Source of the DNA: Arenicellales bacterium | GTDB taxonomy: Bacteria; Pseudomonadota; Gammaproteobacteria; Arenicellales; JAHEKD01 | Reading direction: 5' to 3' | Assembly: GCA_028284225.1 (NCBI GenBank) | Contig: JANQSD010000021.1 | Span: 62,001 to 126,000 of the forward strand | DNA length: 64,000 nucleotides | Part shown: piece after piece, positions 55,944 to 64,000 of the stretch | Layout of the letters: every line of letters starts with the position of its first letter | Numbering within the stretch: the stretch's first letter is position 1 | Translations under genes and position numbers: made by a program | The notes under the pieces: generated by a model | The model's database searches: none | Seen by the model: only the letters and a program-made list of their open reading frames with translations | Told to the model about the DNA's origin: nothing

Positions 55944-57287
55944 ATGAAGCCGTCCAGCGATACCATTGCAGCGATTGCAACAGCGGCAGGGCGCGGGGGA
56001 ATAGGGGTTATCAGGCTATCAGGTGCTCTGTCTGAGCATATTGCAACAAAGCTTTGCGATCATTTACCAGCGCCGAGATTAGCTCAATTTACTTACTTTC
56101 GTGACCATCAAGGTAAACATATAGATCAGGGCTTGATTTTATACTTCCCGGCACCAAACTCATTTACCGGTGAATCAGTAATCGAGATCCATGGTCATGG
56201 CGGCAGGGTGGTGCTTGATCAAATTCTAGCAAGAGTGATAGAACTGGGTGCGCGTTTGGCGCAGCCAGGCGAATTTACCCAGCGTGCTTTTTTAAATGAC
56301 AAGATTGATTTAACCCAGGCAGAAGCCATTGCTGATTTGATAGATGCGTCCAGCCAAAAGGCGGTACGTGCTGCAGTGCGTTCGCTTGAAGGGGAGTTTT
56401 CAAACAAAATAAAACAGTTATTGCAGCAATTAATCGAGCTGCGCATGTATGTTGAATCGGCAATAGATTTTCCCGAAGAAGAGATAGATTTTTTAAGTGA
56501 AGGAAACGTTGCAGAAAAAACGCAAGCATTGTCAAACCAGGTTGAGGATTTAATTGCCAGTGCAACACAAGGAAAATTGCTTAGAGAAGGCATTAATGTC
56601 GTTATCGCAGGTAAACCTAACGCCGGTAAATCCAGCTTATTGAATGCACTAACAGGCAATCAAATCGCCATAGTCACTGATATTCCCGGGACAACTCGTG
56701 ATGTTTTAAGAGAGACTGTTAGTATTGATGGACTGCCCGTTAATATCATAGATACGGCCGGCCTGAGGATCAGTGATGATCCGGTGGAGCAAGAAGGTGT
56801 GCGCCGAGCGCAGCTACAAATTGAAAACGCTGATTGCGTACTCAACATAATCGATGTAACACAGCAACAAAGCGTTGAATCTGAACTGGTTAAACAAAAA
56901 TCTACACGGATCATCAATGTCTACAACAAAATAGATATCAGCGGTCAACAGGCAATAGTTGAACAAGATAATAGCCAAACAAGTATTTATTTGTCAGCTA
57001 AAACCGGAGCAGGGGTTGATTTATTGCAAAATGAACTAAAGCAAATTGTCGGGTATGACAGTAATACAGAAGGGATTTTTATTGCCAGGCGCAGACACCT
57101 GGATGCACTGGCTAAAACACAGGCGAATATTAATAATGGTTTAAACATTTTAACGCAAACAGGTGCAGGAGAATTGTTGGCGGACGATTTACTGCAGGCC
57201 CAGAAAAACCTTAATGAGATTACCGGTGAATTCACCAGTGATGATTTATTGGGTCAAATATTTTCCAATTTTTGTATTGGGAAATAA
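55944..57287 (+). CDS. mnmE: tRNA-5-carboxymethylaminomethyluridine(34) synthase GTPase MnmE
   Basis: MnmE works with MnmG to modify the wobble uridine of tRNAs. The 447-residue product has the N-terminal tetrahydrofolate-binding domain, a helical domain, and the inserted G domain with GKPNAGKSSLLN, DIPGTTRD, DTAGLR and NKID. The C-terminal motif ends FCIGK, the conserved cysteine terminus. mnmG lies 3 kb downstream after four other genes. Confidence 0.97.
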   Translation: MKPSSDTIAAIATAAGRGGIGVIRLSGALSEHIATKLCDHLPAPRLAQFTYFRDHQGKHIDQGLILYFPAPNSFTGESVIEIHGHGGRVVLDQILARVIELGARLAQPGEFTQRAFLNDKIDLTQAEAIADLIDASSQKAVRAAVRSLEGEFSNKIKQLLQQLIELRMYVESAIDFPEEEIDFLSEGNVAEKTQALSNQVEDLIASATQGKLLREGINVVIAGKPNAGKSSLLNALTGNQIAIVTDIPGTTRDVLRETVSIDGLPVNIIDTAGLRISDDPVEQEGVRRAQLQIENADCVLNIIDVTQQQSVESELVKQKSTRIINVYNKIDISGQQAIVEQDNSQTSIYLSAKTGAGVDLLQNELKQIVGYDSNTEGIFIARRRHLDALAKTQANINNGLNILTQTGAGELLADDLLQAQKNLNEITGEFTSDDLLGQIFSNFCIGK

Positions 57288-57390
57288 CAAAGTTGCCTGA
57301 AGCAAGATTCAGATCAGCGACAAGAAAACAATTTAAAAACGAGTTTAATTTTGTAAACTTACGACTTAATAGAACAGCGTAGTAATAATC

Positions 57391-57696
57391 ATGTATTTAG
57401 CAATGAATCGATTTCAAGTGAATAAATCGCAAGAACAAGCGTTTGTCGACATCTGGAAAAACCGCCAGTCATATTTGGATGAGGTACCTGGATTCAAATC
57501 GTTTCATTTGCTTCGGGGTCCCGAGGACAACGGTATTGTTTTATACGCCTCGCATTCTGTTTGGCAAGATGAAGACAGTTTTATTGCCTGGACTAAGTCG
57601 GAATCATTTCGCAAGGCCCATGCCAATGCCGGCAGTACCCCGGACGGCATCTATAATGGTCCACCCAAACTCGAATTGTTCGAGTCAGTCGCTTAA
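57391..57696 (+). CDS. ABM-domain heme-oxygenase-like protein
   Basis: The 101-residue protein is a single antibiotic-biosynthesis-monooxygenase domain of the IsdG/HmoB-like kind: [53 protein letters not shown] and FRKAHANAG. The late SEAFR.AH histidine is the usual heme ligand. It may degrade heme or act on quinones; no iron regulation signal is visible. It precedes tal by ten bases. Confidence 0.8.
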   Translation: MYLAMNRFQVNKSQEQAFVDIWKNRQSYLDEVPGFKSFHLLRGPEDNGIVLYASHSVWQDEDSFIAWTKSESFRKAHANAGSTPDGIYNGPPKLELFESVA

Positions 57697-57706
57697 GGGG
57701 AAAAAG

Positions 57707-58648
57707 ATGACATCATTATTTGAACAACTCAAGCAATACAGCATTATCGTTGCTGATACCGGTGACATAGAAGCGATTAAGAAATTCAAACCTCAAGATG
57801 CGACCACTAATCCATCTTTGCTGTTAAAAGCAGCTGTGTTGCCACAATATGCGCATTTTATGGAAACTGCTAAATCTATAGCGGATCAAAACCCGGGTAA
57901 TGAGACACAACTAAATTTGGCCGTTGACCAGCTTGCAGTAGAGGTAGGTAAAGAGATTTTAGACATCATTCCCGGTCGTGTTTCAACTGAGATTGATGCA
58001 CGCTTGTCTTTTGATACCCAAGCGACCATCAAGCGCGCGCAACGGATTATTGAGCTTTATGATCAAAAAGGTATCGATAAAGAACGGATATTGATCAAAG
58101 TTGCGTCAACCTGGGAAGGTATTAAGGCTGCAAAGCAACTTGAGAAAGAGGGTATTCACTGTAATTTGACTTTGTTGTTTGGTTTACCACAGGCCATTGC
58201 CTGCGCTGATGCAGGGGTGACCTTGATTTCACCGTTCGTGGGCCGGGTTCTGGATTGGTACAAAAAATCCACAGGCCAAGACTACACCGCCCAAACAGAT
58301 CCGGGCGTGATCTCGGTTAAGCAGATTTACAATTACTATAAATCCAACGGTTATCAAACCATTATCCTGGGCGCCAGCTTCCGCAATATTGGTGAGATTT
58401 GCGAATTGGCAGGCTGTGATTTATTGACGATTTCGCCGGGGTTGATGCAGGAATTGAGTGAAACAGAAGGTGAATTACCGCGAATGCTTGATCCCGATAA
58501 GGTTGAAACAGTCAACCCCACACCACTGGATGAAAAAGCATTTCGCTGGCAACTCAACGAAGATCCGATGGCAACTGAAAAGCTGGCAGAAGGCATCCGC
58601 TCGTTCACCAATGATCTGAATAAACTCAAAACACAGATTGCAGGCTAA
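57707..58648 (+). CDS. tal: transaldolase
   Basis: The 313-residue enzyme of the pentose phosphate pathway transfers a three-carbon unit from sedoheptulose 7-phosphate. Landmarks are [24 protein letters not shown], the Schiff-base lysine in [16 protein letters not shown] and the phosphate-binding SFRNIGEI. The ATG at 57707 has AAGGGG six bases upstream. A longer reading frame starting at 57443 runs through the preceding gene and is rejected. The hydrolase gene follows directly. Confidence 0.95.
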   Translation: MTSLFEQLKQYSIIVADTGDIEAIKKFKPQDATTNPSLLLKAAVLPQYAHFMETAKSIADQNPGNETQLNLAVDQLAVEVGKEILDIIPGRVSTEIDARLSFDTQATIKRAQRIIELYDQKGIDKERILIKVASTWEGIKAAKQLEKEGIHCNLTLLFGLPQAIACADAGVTLISPFVGRVLDWYKKSTGQDYTAQTDPGVISVKQIYNYYKSNGYQTIILGASFRNIGEICELAGCDLLTISPGLMQELSETEGELPRMLDPDKVETVNPTPLDEKAFRWQLNEDPMATEKLAEGIRSFTNDLNKLKTQIAG

Positions 58649-59581
58649 ATGTTTAGCAGCTTTAAACAGTCAAGTTTTAAGGTAAATAATGCAATTATCA
58701 ATTACAGAATAGGTGGGAAAGGGCCGCCTTTATTACTACTTCATGGTTACCCTCAATGTCATGTTCACTGGCATGCCGTAGCGCCGTTATTGAAATCTGA
58801 ATTTACGCTAATCATCCCTGATCTTCGTGGTTATGGCGATAGTATCGGGCCGGAACCTGACCCAGAGCATCAACACTATTCAAAACGCACCATGGCGAAA
58901 GACATGGTAGCTTTAATGACAGAACTCGGTCATGAGCACTTTTTCCTGGCTGGACATGATCGAGGGGCTAGAGTTGCTTATCGGCTTACGTTGGACTATC
59001 AGGATAAAGTTAAACGATTGGCCAGCATTGATACTATCCCAACTGCTGAAGTGTGGGCAGCTATGGACATGAATGCGGCGCTTGATGCATTTCATTGGCC
59101 ATTTTTGGCTCAACCTGCGCCTTTGCCTGAAAAACTGATCGGCGCAGATCCTGATTATTTTTTAATGTATTTGTTAAATCGATGGATGGGTAAAAATAAT
59201 ACCTTGGCTGATGCAGCCGTTTGTGAATATCAAAGACATTTCCGTAAACCTTCTGTTTTACAAGCCATGGCAGAAGATTATCGAGCAGGCGCAACTATTG
59301 ATCTTGTCCATGATAAACAGGATATTGAACAAGGTAAAAAAATCACTTGCCCGGTATTCGTCCCATATGCCAAACAATACACTGGGACATCGTTGTTAAA
59401 GATCTGGGAAAAATGGGCTTTGGATGTTACCGAGCTATGCGTTGATTGTGGTCATTTTATTGCTGAAGAGGAGCCAGAAATCTGTGCACAAGCACTGAAA
59501 CGGTTTTTCTTGGATAAAAAAGCCGGTATTTCACCGGCTTTTCAAAACTACACACGTGGGAGAAGGAATAACAGTGTATAG
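58649..59581 (+). CDS. haloacetate dehalogenase-like alpha/beta hydrolase
   Basis: This 310-residue hydrolase has the nucleophile aspartate D104 in GHDRGAR and a catalytic histidine H269 in CGHFIAEEEPE. R105 and R108 match the carboxylate-binding arginines of fluoroacetate dehalogenase; H149-W150 and Y211 sit where that enzyme holds the halide. The opening GKGPPLLLLHGYPQCHVHWH is standard. It likely dehalogenates small haloacids, unless it is an epoxide hydrolase. The ATG follows the transaldolase stop immediately. The last 23 codons encode a terminator hairpin and are probably added tail. Confidence 0.85.
   Translation: MFSSFKQSSFKVNNAIINYRIGGKGPPLLLLHGYPQCHVHWHAVAPLLKSEFTLIIPDLRGYGDSIGPEPDPEHQHYSKRTMAKDMVALMTELGHEHFFLAGHDRGARVAYRLTLDYQDKVKRLASIDTIPTAEVWAAMDMNAALDAFHWPFLAQPAPLPEKLIGADPDYFLMYLLNRWMGKNNTLADAAVCEYQRHFRKPSVLQAMAEDYRAGATIDLVHDKQDIEQGKKITCPVFVPYAKQYTGTSLLKIWEKWALDVTELCVDCGHFIAEEEPEICAQALKRFFLDKKAGISPAFQNYTRGRRNNSV
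59518..59542. terminator. bidirectional terminator hairpin within the hydrolase 3' end
   Basis: AAAAGCCGGT and ACCGGCTTTT are perfect 10-bp inverted arms around a 5-nt loop, flanked by A and T runs, so the hairpin could stop transcription in both directions. It lies inside the last codons of the hydrolase frame, about 40 bp before its stop codon. Confidence 0.75.
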
Positions 59582-59644
59582 AAAGAGCGTCATTGATGTT
59601 AATTGCTAATTATGACTTTTTGATGACACTGGCAGATAAATTGT

Positions 59645-60109
59645 TCAGGAATTTTGTTTTTTATAGTTTCGAATCGCTTTTTTAAGGTCTCGATATTGTT
59701 TATTGGGTAAAAAACTGGCTTTTTTGAGAACCTTTAATCGTTCCTCTGCTTTGTCCAGACGATCAGTTTGCAGATAAAGTTCGCCCAGATATTCATTTGC
59801 ACCTCTGTGCTGCGGATCAATAGCCAGTGCCCGTAAGTAATATTCTTCGGCGAAAACAAAATCCTTCAATTTGCGGTGGCTGTAACCTAATAAATTAAGA
59901 ACATCTGCATCCTCAGGACGTGAATTTTCCAGACTTTCCAATTGTTTTATGGCCATGGAGTAATCTTCTGCTTCAATCGCTTCTACGGCCTTTTCAAAGT
60001 CATCGGGCAAATGTGAATATTCGCTTTTGCCGCCTGGATTACCCCCGTCAGCAAAGGCCAGGTTTAGAGTTAGCGCCAAACATAAGGCTAAAGTTTTAAA
60101 TAAGGACAT
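59645..60109 (-). CDS. exported TPR protein
   Basis: The 154-residue product has a signal peptide ending NLAFADG and then TPR repeats (DYSMAIKQLESLENSRPEDADVLNLLGYSHRKL and two more). ATG at 60109 has GGAG six bases upstream. It is probably a periplasmic scaffold for protein interactions. It converges on the hydrolase gene. Confidence 0.82.
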   Translation of the reverse strand: MSLFKTLALCLALTLNLAFADGGNPGGKSEYSHLPDDFEKAVEAIEAEDYSMAIKQLESLENSRPEDADVLNLLGYSHRKLKDFVFAEEYYLRALAIDPQHRGANEYLGELYLQTDRLDKAEERLKVLKKASFLPNKQYRDLKKAIRNYKKQNS

Positions 60110-60282
60110 GATGTGCTCCATCTTGTGTTCGTATTGGTAACAGCTATATTAGCTAGTCATTTTAACGTTATTATTATTCAATCAAACTTAATCCCCGGTT
60201 AATTCTAAATAAAACAAAAAATGCGCTTGAAATCAAAGAGATAAAGCACAAAAATATACAGTCCTGTTATTTTTCTTGTCCT

Positions 60283-62166
60283 ATGCGTTATCCAGAACAG
60301 TTCGAAGTCATTGTTGTTGGTGGTGGCCATGCCGGCACTGAAGCCGCTTTGGCGTCTGCCCGTATGGGTGCACAAACATTGCTGGTTACACATAACATCG
60401 AAACGATTGGGCAGATGTCTTGCAATCCGGCTATAGGCGGCATCGGTAAAGGACATATCGTCAAGGAGATTGATGCGCTCGGCGGAATAATGGCGCGTGC
60501 CATCGATAAAGGCGGTATTCAATTTCGAATTTTGAATTCTCGTAAAGGTCCGGCGGTAAGGGCAACCCGGGCCCAGGCGGATCGAGTATTGTATAAACAG
60601 GCGATACGCCAAGCGGTAGAGCATCAACCCAATATGACGCTGTTCCAACAATCGGTTGATGATTTAATTGTCGAACAAGATCGGGTAGTCGGGGTTAAAA
60701 CCCAGATGGGTGTTGAGTTTTATGGCCAGGCAGTCGTTTTAACTACGGGGACATTTCTTGGCGGAAAAATTCATGTCGGTGATCAACAATTTGCAGGTGG
60801 AAGAGCAGGTGATGCGCCATCAAATGCCTTGGCCAAGCGCCTGCGTGAACTGCCGTTCAAGGTTGAGCGTTTAAAAACAGGCACGCCACCACGTATTGAC
60901 GGACGCTCAATTGATTATTCCAGTTTACAGGCACAGCCCGGCGATAATCCAGTGCCGAGCTTTTCATTCTTAGGTAAAGCAAGCGACCATCCGCGCCAAA
61001 TTGATTGCCATATTACTTATACCAATGAAAACACCCATGAAATTATCCGTGCCAATATTGATCGTTCAGCCATGTATAGCGGCCATATTGAAGGAGTTGG
61101 GCCGCGTTATTGCCCATCGATTGAAGATAAAGTCGTGCGCTTTGCCGATAAAGACTCTCATCAAATTTTTATTGAGCCGGAAGGTCTGGATACAACAGAA
61201 ATCTATCCAAACGGAATTTCCACCAGTTTGCCATTTGAAGTACAGATTGATTATGTGCGCAGTATAAAAGGTTTTGAAAACGCTTTAATTACCCGGCCCG
61301 GTTATGCCATTGAGTATGACTTTTTTGATCCGCGTGATTTAAGGTCTACGCTGGAAACCAAACATCTGGACGGATTATATTTTGCCGGTCAGATCAATGG
61401 TACGACCGGCTATGAAGAAGCTGCTGGACAGGGTTTGATTGCAGGATTAAATGCAGTCTTGAAAGTTCGGGGGCATGACCCTTGGACACCGCGCCGGGAC
61501 CAAGCCTATATCGGTGTGATGATTGATGATTTAATCACCCGCGGAACTAATGAACCGTATCGTATGTTTACCTCGCGTGCCGAATATCGCTTGTTGCTGC
61601 GCGAGGATAATGCCGACCTGCGTTTAACCGAAAAAGGGCGAGAGCTTGATCTAGTGGATGATCAACGATGGCAGGCATTTAGCCAAAAGCGTGAAGCCAT
61701 TGAAAGTGAACAGACTCGATTGGCAAGTACGTTTATCCGACCCACGGCTGATAATCAGGCTCAAATCGCAGATATTTTAGGTCAACCGCTAAAAACCGAA
61801 ATTCGCATGAGTGAATTATTGAAGCGGCCTGAAATTTCTTATCAGCAGTTACTCGAGCTTCCGGGTGCGGGAGAAGGTGTCAGTGATCAAAAGGTTGAAG
61901 AGCAACTTGAAATTCAAGCGCGTTACGCGGGTTACATTGAGCGCCAACAAACTGAAATAGAAAAGCAACAACGCAATGAGCAAACGCGGTTACCGGAAAA
62001 CCTGGATTACACCAATGTAAAAGGTTTATCAGCAGAAGTTTGTCAAAAACTCAATCAGCAAAAACCTGCCACAATCGGCCAGGCATCACGAATTCCAGGC
62101 ATCACACCAGCGGCAATTTCTTTGTTGTTGGTACATCTAAAAAAACGCAGTATGAAAGCGGCTTAA
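60283..62166 (+). CDS. mnmG: tRNA uridine-5-carboxymethylaminomethyl modification enzyme MnmG
   Basis: MnmG is the FAD enzyme partner of MnmE. The 627-residue protein has the dinucleotide motif [21 protein letters not shown] at the N-terminus, the conserved [19 protein letters not shown], and the C-terminal helical domain with the [15 protein letters not shown] pattern. rsmG, parA and parB, which often follow it, are replaced by a ceramidase-like gene. Confidence 0.97.
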   Translation: MRYPEQFEVIVVGGGHAGTEAALASARMGAQTLLVTHNIETIGQMSCNPAIGGIGKGHIVKEIDALGGIMARAIDKGGIQFRILNSRKGPAVRATRAQADRVLYKQAIRQAVEHQPNMTLFQQSVDDLIVEQDRVVGVKTQMGVEFYGQAVVLTTGTFLGGKIHVGDQQFAGGRAGDAPSNALAKRLRELPFKVERLKTGTPPRIDGRSIDYSSLQAQPGDNPVPSFSFLGKASDHPRQIDCHITYTNENTHEIIRANIDRSAMYSGHIEGVGPRYCPSIEDKVVRFADKDSHQIFIEPEGLDTTEIYPNGISTSLPFEVQIDYVRSIKGFENALITRPGYAIEYDFFDPRDLRSTLETKHLDGLYFAGQINGTTGYEEAAGQGLIAGLNAVLKVRGHDPWTPRRDQAYIGVMIDDLITRGTNEPYRMFTSRAEYRLLLREDNADLRLTEKGRELDLVDDQRWQAFSQKREAIESEQTRLASTFIRPTADNQAQIADILGQPLKTEIRMSELLKRPEISYQQLLELPGAGEGVSDQKVEEQLEIQARYAGYIERQQTEIEKQQRNEQTRLPENLDYTNVKGLSAEVCQKLNQQKPATIGQASRIPGITPAAISLLLVHLKKRSMKAA

Positions 62167-62199
62167 AACAGTCGTTTTAGTTCAACATCTTGAGTAGAC

Positions 62200-62970
62200 A
62201 TGGATGTTCGTGAAAAAATCGGCCTGATTACAATTTTTGTTATTTGTCTGATTGTATTCATAGCAGTAGGGTTGATTTCTCCTATTGCGCAAGATCCAGG
62301 CTACCACCTATTCGCAGACCGGCGGACTATTTTCTCAGTCCCTAACTTTTGCGATGTGATCTCCAACATATTGTTGTTAATTATAGGATTAATGGGAACA
62401 AAGCAATTGTTTCAAGGGCGCTTGCAAATAATCGAGGAATTCAAACACGCCTACATTATTTTTTTTGTCAGTGTCGGTTTTGTGGCATTTGGGTCTGTGT
62501 ATTATCACTTGTGGCCAAACAATCAAACCCTAGTTTGGGACCGGCTACCAATGACTATTGCGTTTATGAGTTTGATTTCAATCATCATGGCAGAATTTGT
62601 TTGCACAAAAGTGGCGAAAATACTATTTTGGCCATTAGTGCTGTTGGGCGCAGTGTCGGTGATTTACTGGATCTGGACAGAAAAAATGGGGCAGGGTGAT
62701 CTGAGACTCTACGGATTAGTTCAGTTTGTGCCGATGATCATCATGCCGATTATACTGCTTTGTTTTAAATCAAAATTCAGCCCGATAAGCGGCTATTGGT
62801 GGTTGTTACTTTGCTATCTGATAGCGAAGTTGCTTGAACATTTTGATGGTCAGGTTTTTTCAGTGTTGGGGATTATCAGCGGCCATACACTCAAACATTT
62901 AGTCGCTGCGCTAGGATTATGGATATTGTTAAAGAATTACCAGCGTCGGTGTGATAGGTTTCAACAGTAA
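62200..62970 (+). CDS. ceramidase-like (CREST family) membrane protein
   Basis: The 256-residue protein has about seven transmembrane helices and the residues expected of alkaline ceramidases: NFCDVISN in the first loop, SVYYHLWPNNQTLVWDRLPMT in the middle, and GHTLKHLVAALG near the end, giving the histidine and aspartate set that binds zinc. Its substrate could be a ceramide-like lipid or a related amide. It follows mnmG by 33 bp. Confidence 0.83.
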   Translation: MDVREKIGLITIFVICLIVFIAVGLISPIAQDPGYHLFADRRTIFSVPNFCDVISNILLLIIGLMGTKQLFQGRLQIIEEFKHAYIIFFVSVGFVAFGSVYYHLWPNNQTLVWDRLPMTIAFMSLISIIMAEFVCTKVAKILFWPLVLLGAVSVIYWIWTEKMGQGDLRLYGLVQFVPMIIMPIILLCFKSKFSPISGYWWLLLCYLIAKLLEHFDGQVFSVLGIISGHTLKHLVAALGLWILLKNYQRRCDRFQQ

Positions 62971-62972
62971 AT

Positions 62973-63068
62973 CTATTTTTTCTTGTTCTTCCGAGTCTTC
63001 TCGGCAGAAAAAACAACCCATGTCGCTATTGCAGCAATAATATATAGAAGGATAGTAGCCTCAATCAT
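62973..63068 (-). CDS. 31-residue one-helix membrane microprotein
   Basis: The frame MIEATILLYIIAAIATWVVF, then a basic tail of Lys and Arg, has one transmembrane helix (about 5-20). AGAGG lies seven bases before the ATG. The ATG overlaps the stop of the preceding microprotein gene, so the two are translationally coupled. It converges on the ceramidase-like gene. Confidence 0.5.
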   Translation of the reverse strand: MIEATILLYIIAAIATWVVFSAEKTRKNKKK

Positions 63069-63195
63069 TTACAATACCTCTTAAAATATATAATGCTAAT
63101 AGTTCAAACCAGATCGCAATAATAAACCATAGGACTACGCTAACCAATTCAATATCTGACTTAAAAATTTTTACTAACCGTAATTTTGTACCCAT
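63061..63195 (-). CDS. 44-residue one-helix membrane microprotein
   Basis: The product MGTKLRLVKIFKSDIELVSV continues into one hydrophobic helix (about 17-39) and ends GIVND. Its stop overlaps the ATG of the 31-residue microprotein. Its own ribosome binding site is weak. The frame has no stop and looks selected, but there is no known family. The preceding bases carry another short frame ending FMFEWVQNYG, which may be a gene remnant. Confidence 0.4.
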   Translation of the reverse strand: MGTKLRLVKIFKSDIELVSVVLWFIIAIWFELLALYILRGIVND

Positions 63196-63285
63196 TCAAA
63201 CATAAAACCAGAACAGTGCAGTCCTTTGTTGGTGGCTATTTCAAATGCAAAACGAAATTAATCAGCGCCCAAACAGCATTTGGAG

Positions 63286-63313
63286 ATCCTCACGCTGCTT
63301 TGCAGCTCAGGAT
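63286..63313. repeat. short palindromic intergenic repeat
   Basis: ATCCTCACGCTGC and GCAGCTCAGGAT are inverted, forming a stem with a T-rich loop. This sequence type (GCTCAGGATGAC end) is a common intergenic palindrome in proteobacteria. It sits just before the rSAM stop region. Confidence 0.5.
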
Positions 63314-63325
63314 GACAACATGAGG

Positions 63326-64000
63326 TCATCGATATTTCGCGTTGGTCAGACACATGGGTACAGCCTGCCAATCGCCGTTTACTTTAATAGCACCGCGAAA
63401 GGAACAGGCATCAAGTTTTGCTTGAGTAACCGGATCCGGGTTTTCCAGTTTCTTAGCGTCAATAAAATTATGCATAACGATTTTAAATGCCCCGACATGC
63501 CCTTGTACTGCAGATTTGAAAAGATTGAATCGATCAGGTTCACGCTTGAGAATTGAAAATACATAGCTAAGCAGCCTATAAATAATTTTTGGGTGTTTAA
63601 CCAAAACAATTATTTTCTGCAGCAGCGCGCTAAGGGTACTTGTACCGCGACCTCCTATACCTCCGAAATGCTGCAGTAAAGAGTGCCAAAATCCTTGCAT
63701 TGCTTTGCTTGGCTGCATCACATCAATAACCCGGTTACGTTTGCTATCGACGACTAACATAGAAATCGAACTGCAATCCGGATGGCCAAAGTGCAAGGCG
63801 TCACGGATTAGATTTTTTCCAGTTGCTGTCTGAATTTTGTCCCAGACTCGATCAGGCGAAACAGGTTGCTGCGAAAACCTTGTTCGCCCCACATCGGCCT
63901 CAGGCTGAAAACTGATGGTGCTGAATGCCGATAAATTTTTCCGAGTGGACATTTGCCAGGCCAGAATATCGCCGATTGAGTCAATATTTCTTGCAGTGAC
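63326..64000 (-). CDS. radical SAM family protein, C-terminal part
   Basis: The frame is open to the window edge; its internal ATG at 63952 is not the start. The last 225 residues show the C-terminal pattern of a radical SAM family: TARNIDSIGDILAW, ISFQPEADVGRT and LHFGHPDCSSISMLVVD. The CxxxCxxC motif would lie outside the window, so the assignment rests on this C-terminal resemblance. The end is VPMCLTNAKYR. Confidence 0.6.
   Translation of the reverse strand, partial: VTARNIDSIGDILAWQMSTRKNLSAFSTISFQPEADVGRTRFSQQPVSPDRVWDKIQTATGKNLIRDALHFGHPDCSSISMLVVDSKRNRVIDVMQPSKAMQGFWHSLLQHFGGIGGRGTSTLSALLQKIIVLVKHPKIIYRLLSYVFSILKREPDRFNLFKSAVQGHVGAFKIVMHNFIDAKKLENPDPVTQAKLDACSFRGAIKVNGDWQAVPMCLTNAKYR

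Noticed and set aside
57443..57706. Upstream extension of the transaldolase frame
   Set aside because: It runs through the ABM-domain gene in another frame; AAGGGG before the ATG at 57707 and the family start fit transaldolase there.

Overview
The window is a chromosomal segment, roughly 43% GC by eye, from a gammaproteobacterium, most likely marine and aerobic. The evidence is the gammaproteobacterial dprA-smg-topA block, a ccmFGHI cytochrome c maturation cluster, the rpmH-rnpA-yidC-mnmE-mnmG block, and a gene very close to the DMSP lyase dddP of marine bacteria. No tRNA or rRNA gene was seen.

Layout. (1) 0.2-4.3 kb: dprA, smg, topA. (2) 4.3-10.2 kb: a fucosyltransferase-like and an FkbM methyltransferase gene, a YebE-like gene, a palindromic repeat beside a truncated PP-loop ATPase remnant, an overlapping operon of two YbjQ-family proteins and an M48 protease followed by a ClpP-fold lipoprotein, and a YdcZ-type transporter gene broken by a 23-bp tandem duplication. 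(3) 10.2-23.6 kb, mostly minus strand: TauE transporter, ccmIHGF, DMT transporter, two envelope proteins, a class IV aminotransferase, and an ECF sigma factor translationally coupled to a membrane-anchored VWA protein. (4) 23.7-42.7 kb: a large SAM-cyclase-ATPase-TPR signalling protein, then many small single-domain enzymes (GNAT, VOC, GST, DinB, thioesterase, an AAC(3)-I-like acetyltransferase), an SHMT-like enzyme facing a LysR regulator, a dddP homologue, a GST remnant, and two divergent paralogous phosphoribosyltransferases. (5) 42.8-46.7 kb: an accessory island. It holds an array of integron-type gene cassettes on the minus strand, with one convincing and three weaker attC sites and no integrase. 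Next to it is a low-GC gene for a membrane-anchored protein with a TIR-like domain. (6) 46.7-62.2 kb: the replication origin region. gyrB, dnaN and dnaA run leftwards; rpmH, rnpA, yidC, mnmE and mnmG run rightwards. DnaA boxes lie between dnaA and dnaN, and two parS-like sites lie between dnaN and gyrB where recF is usually found. recF, yidD and rsmG-parA-parB are missing from their usual places. (7) 62.2-64 kb: a ceramidase-like membrane protein, two overlapping one-helix microproteins, and the C-terminal part of a radical SAM protein cut by the window end.

How it fits together: the core blocks serve replication, decoding and membrane insertion. The regions between them have collected small stress, detoxification and transport genes, and contain several clear gene remnants. 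The points most worth following up are the cassette array with its neighbouring TIR-like protein, the unusual origin architecture, and dddP.
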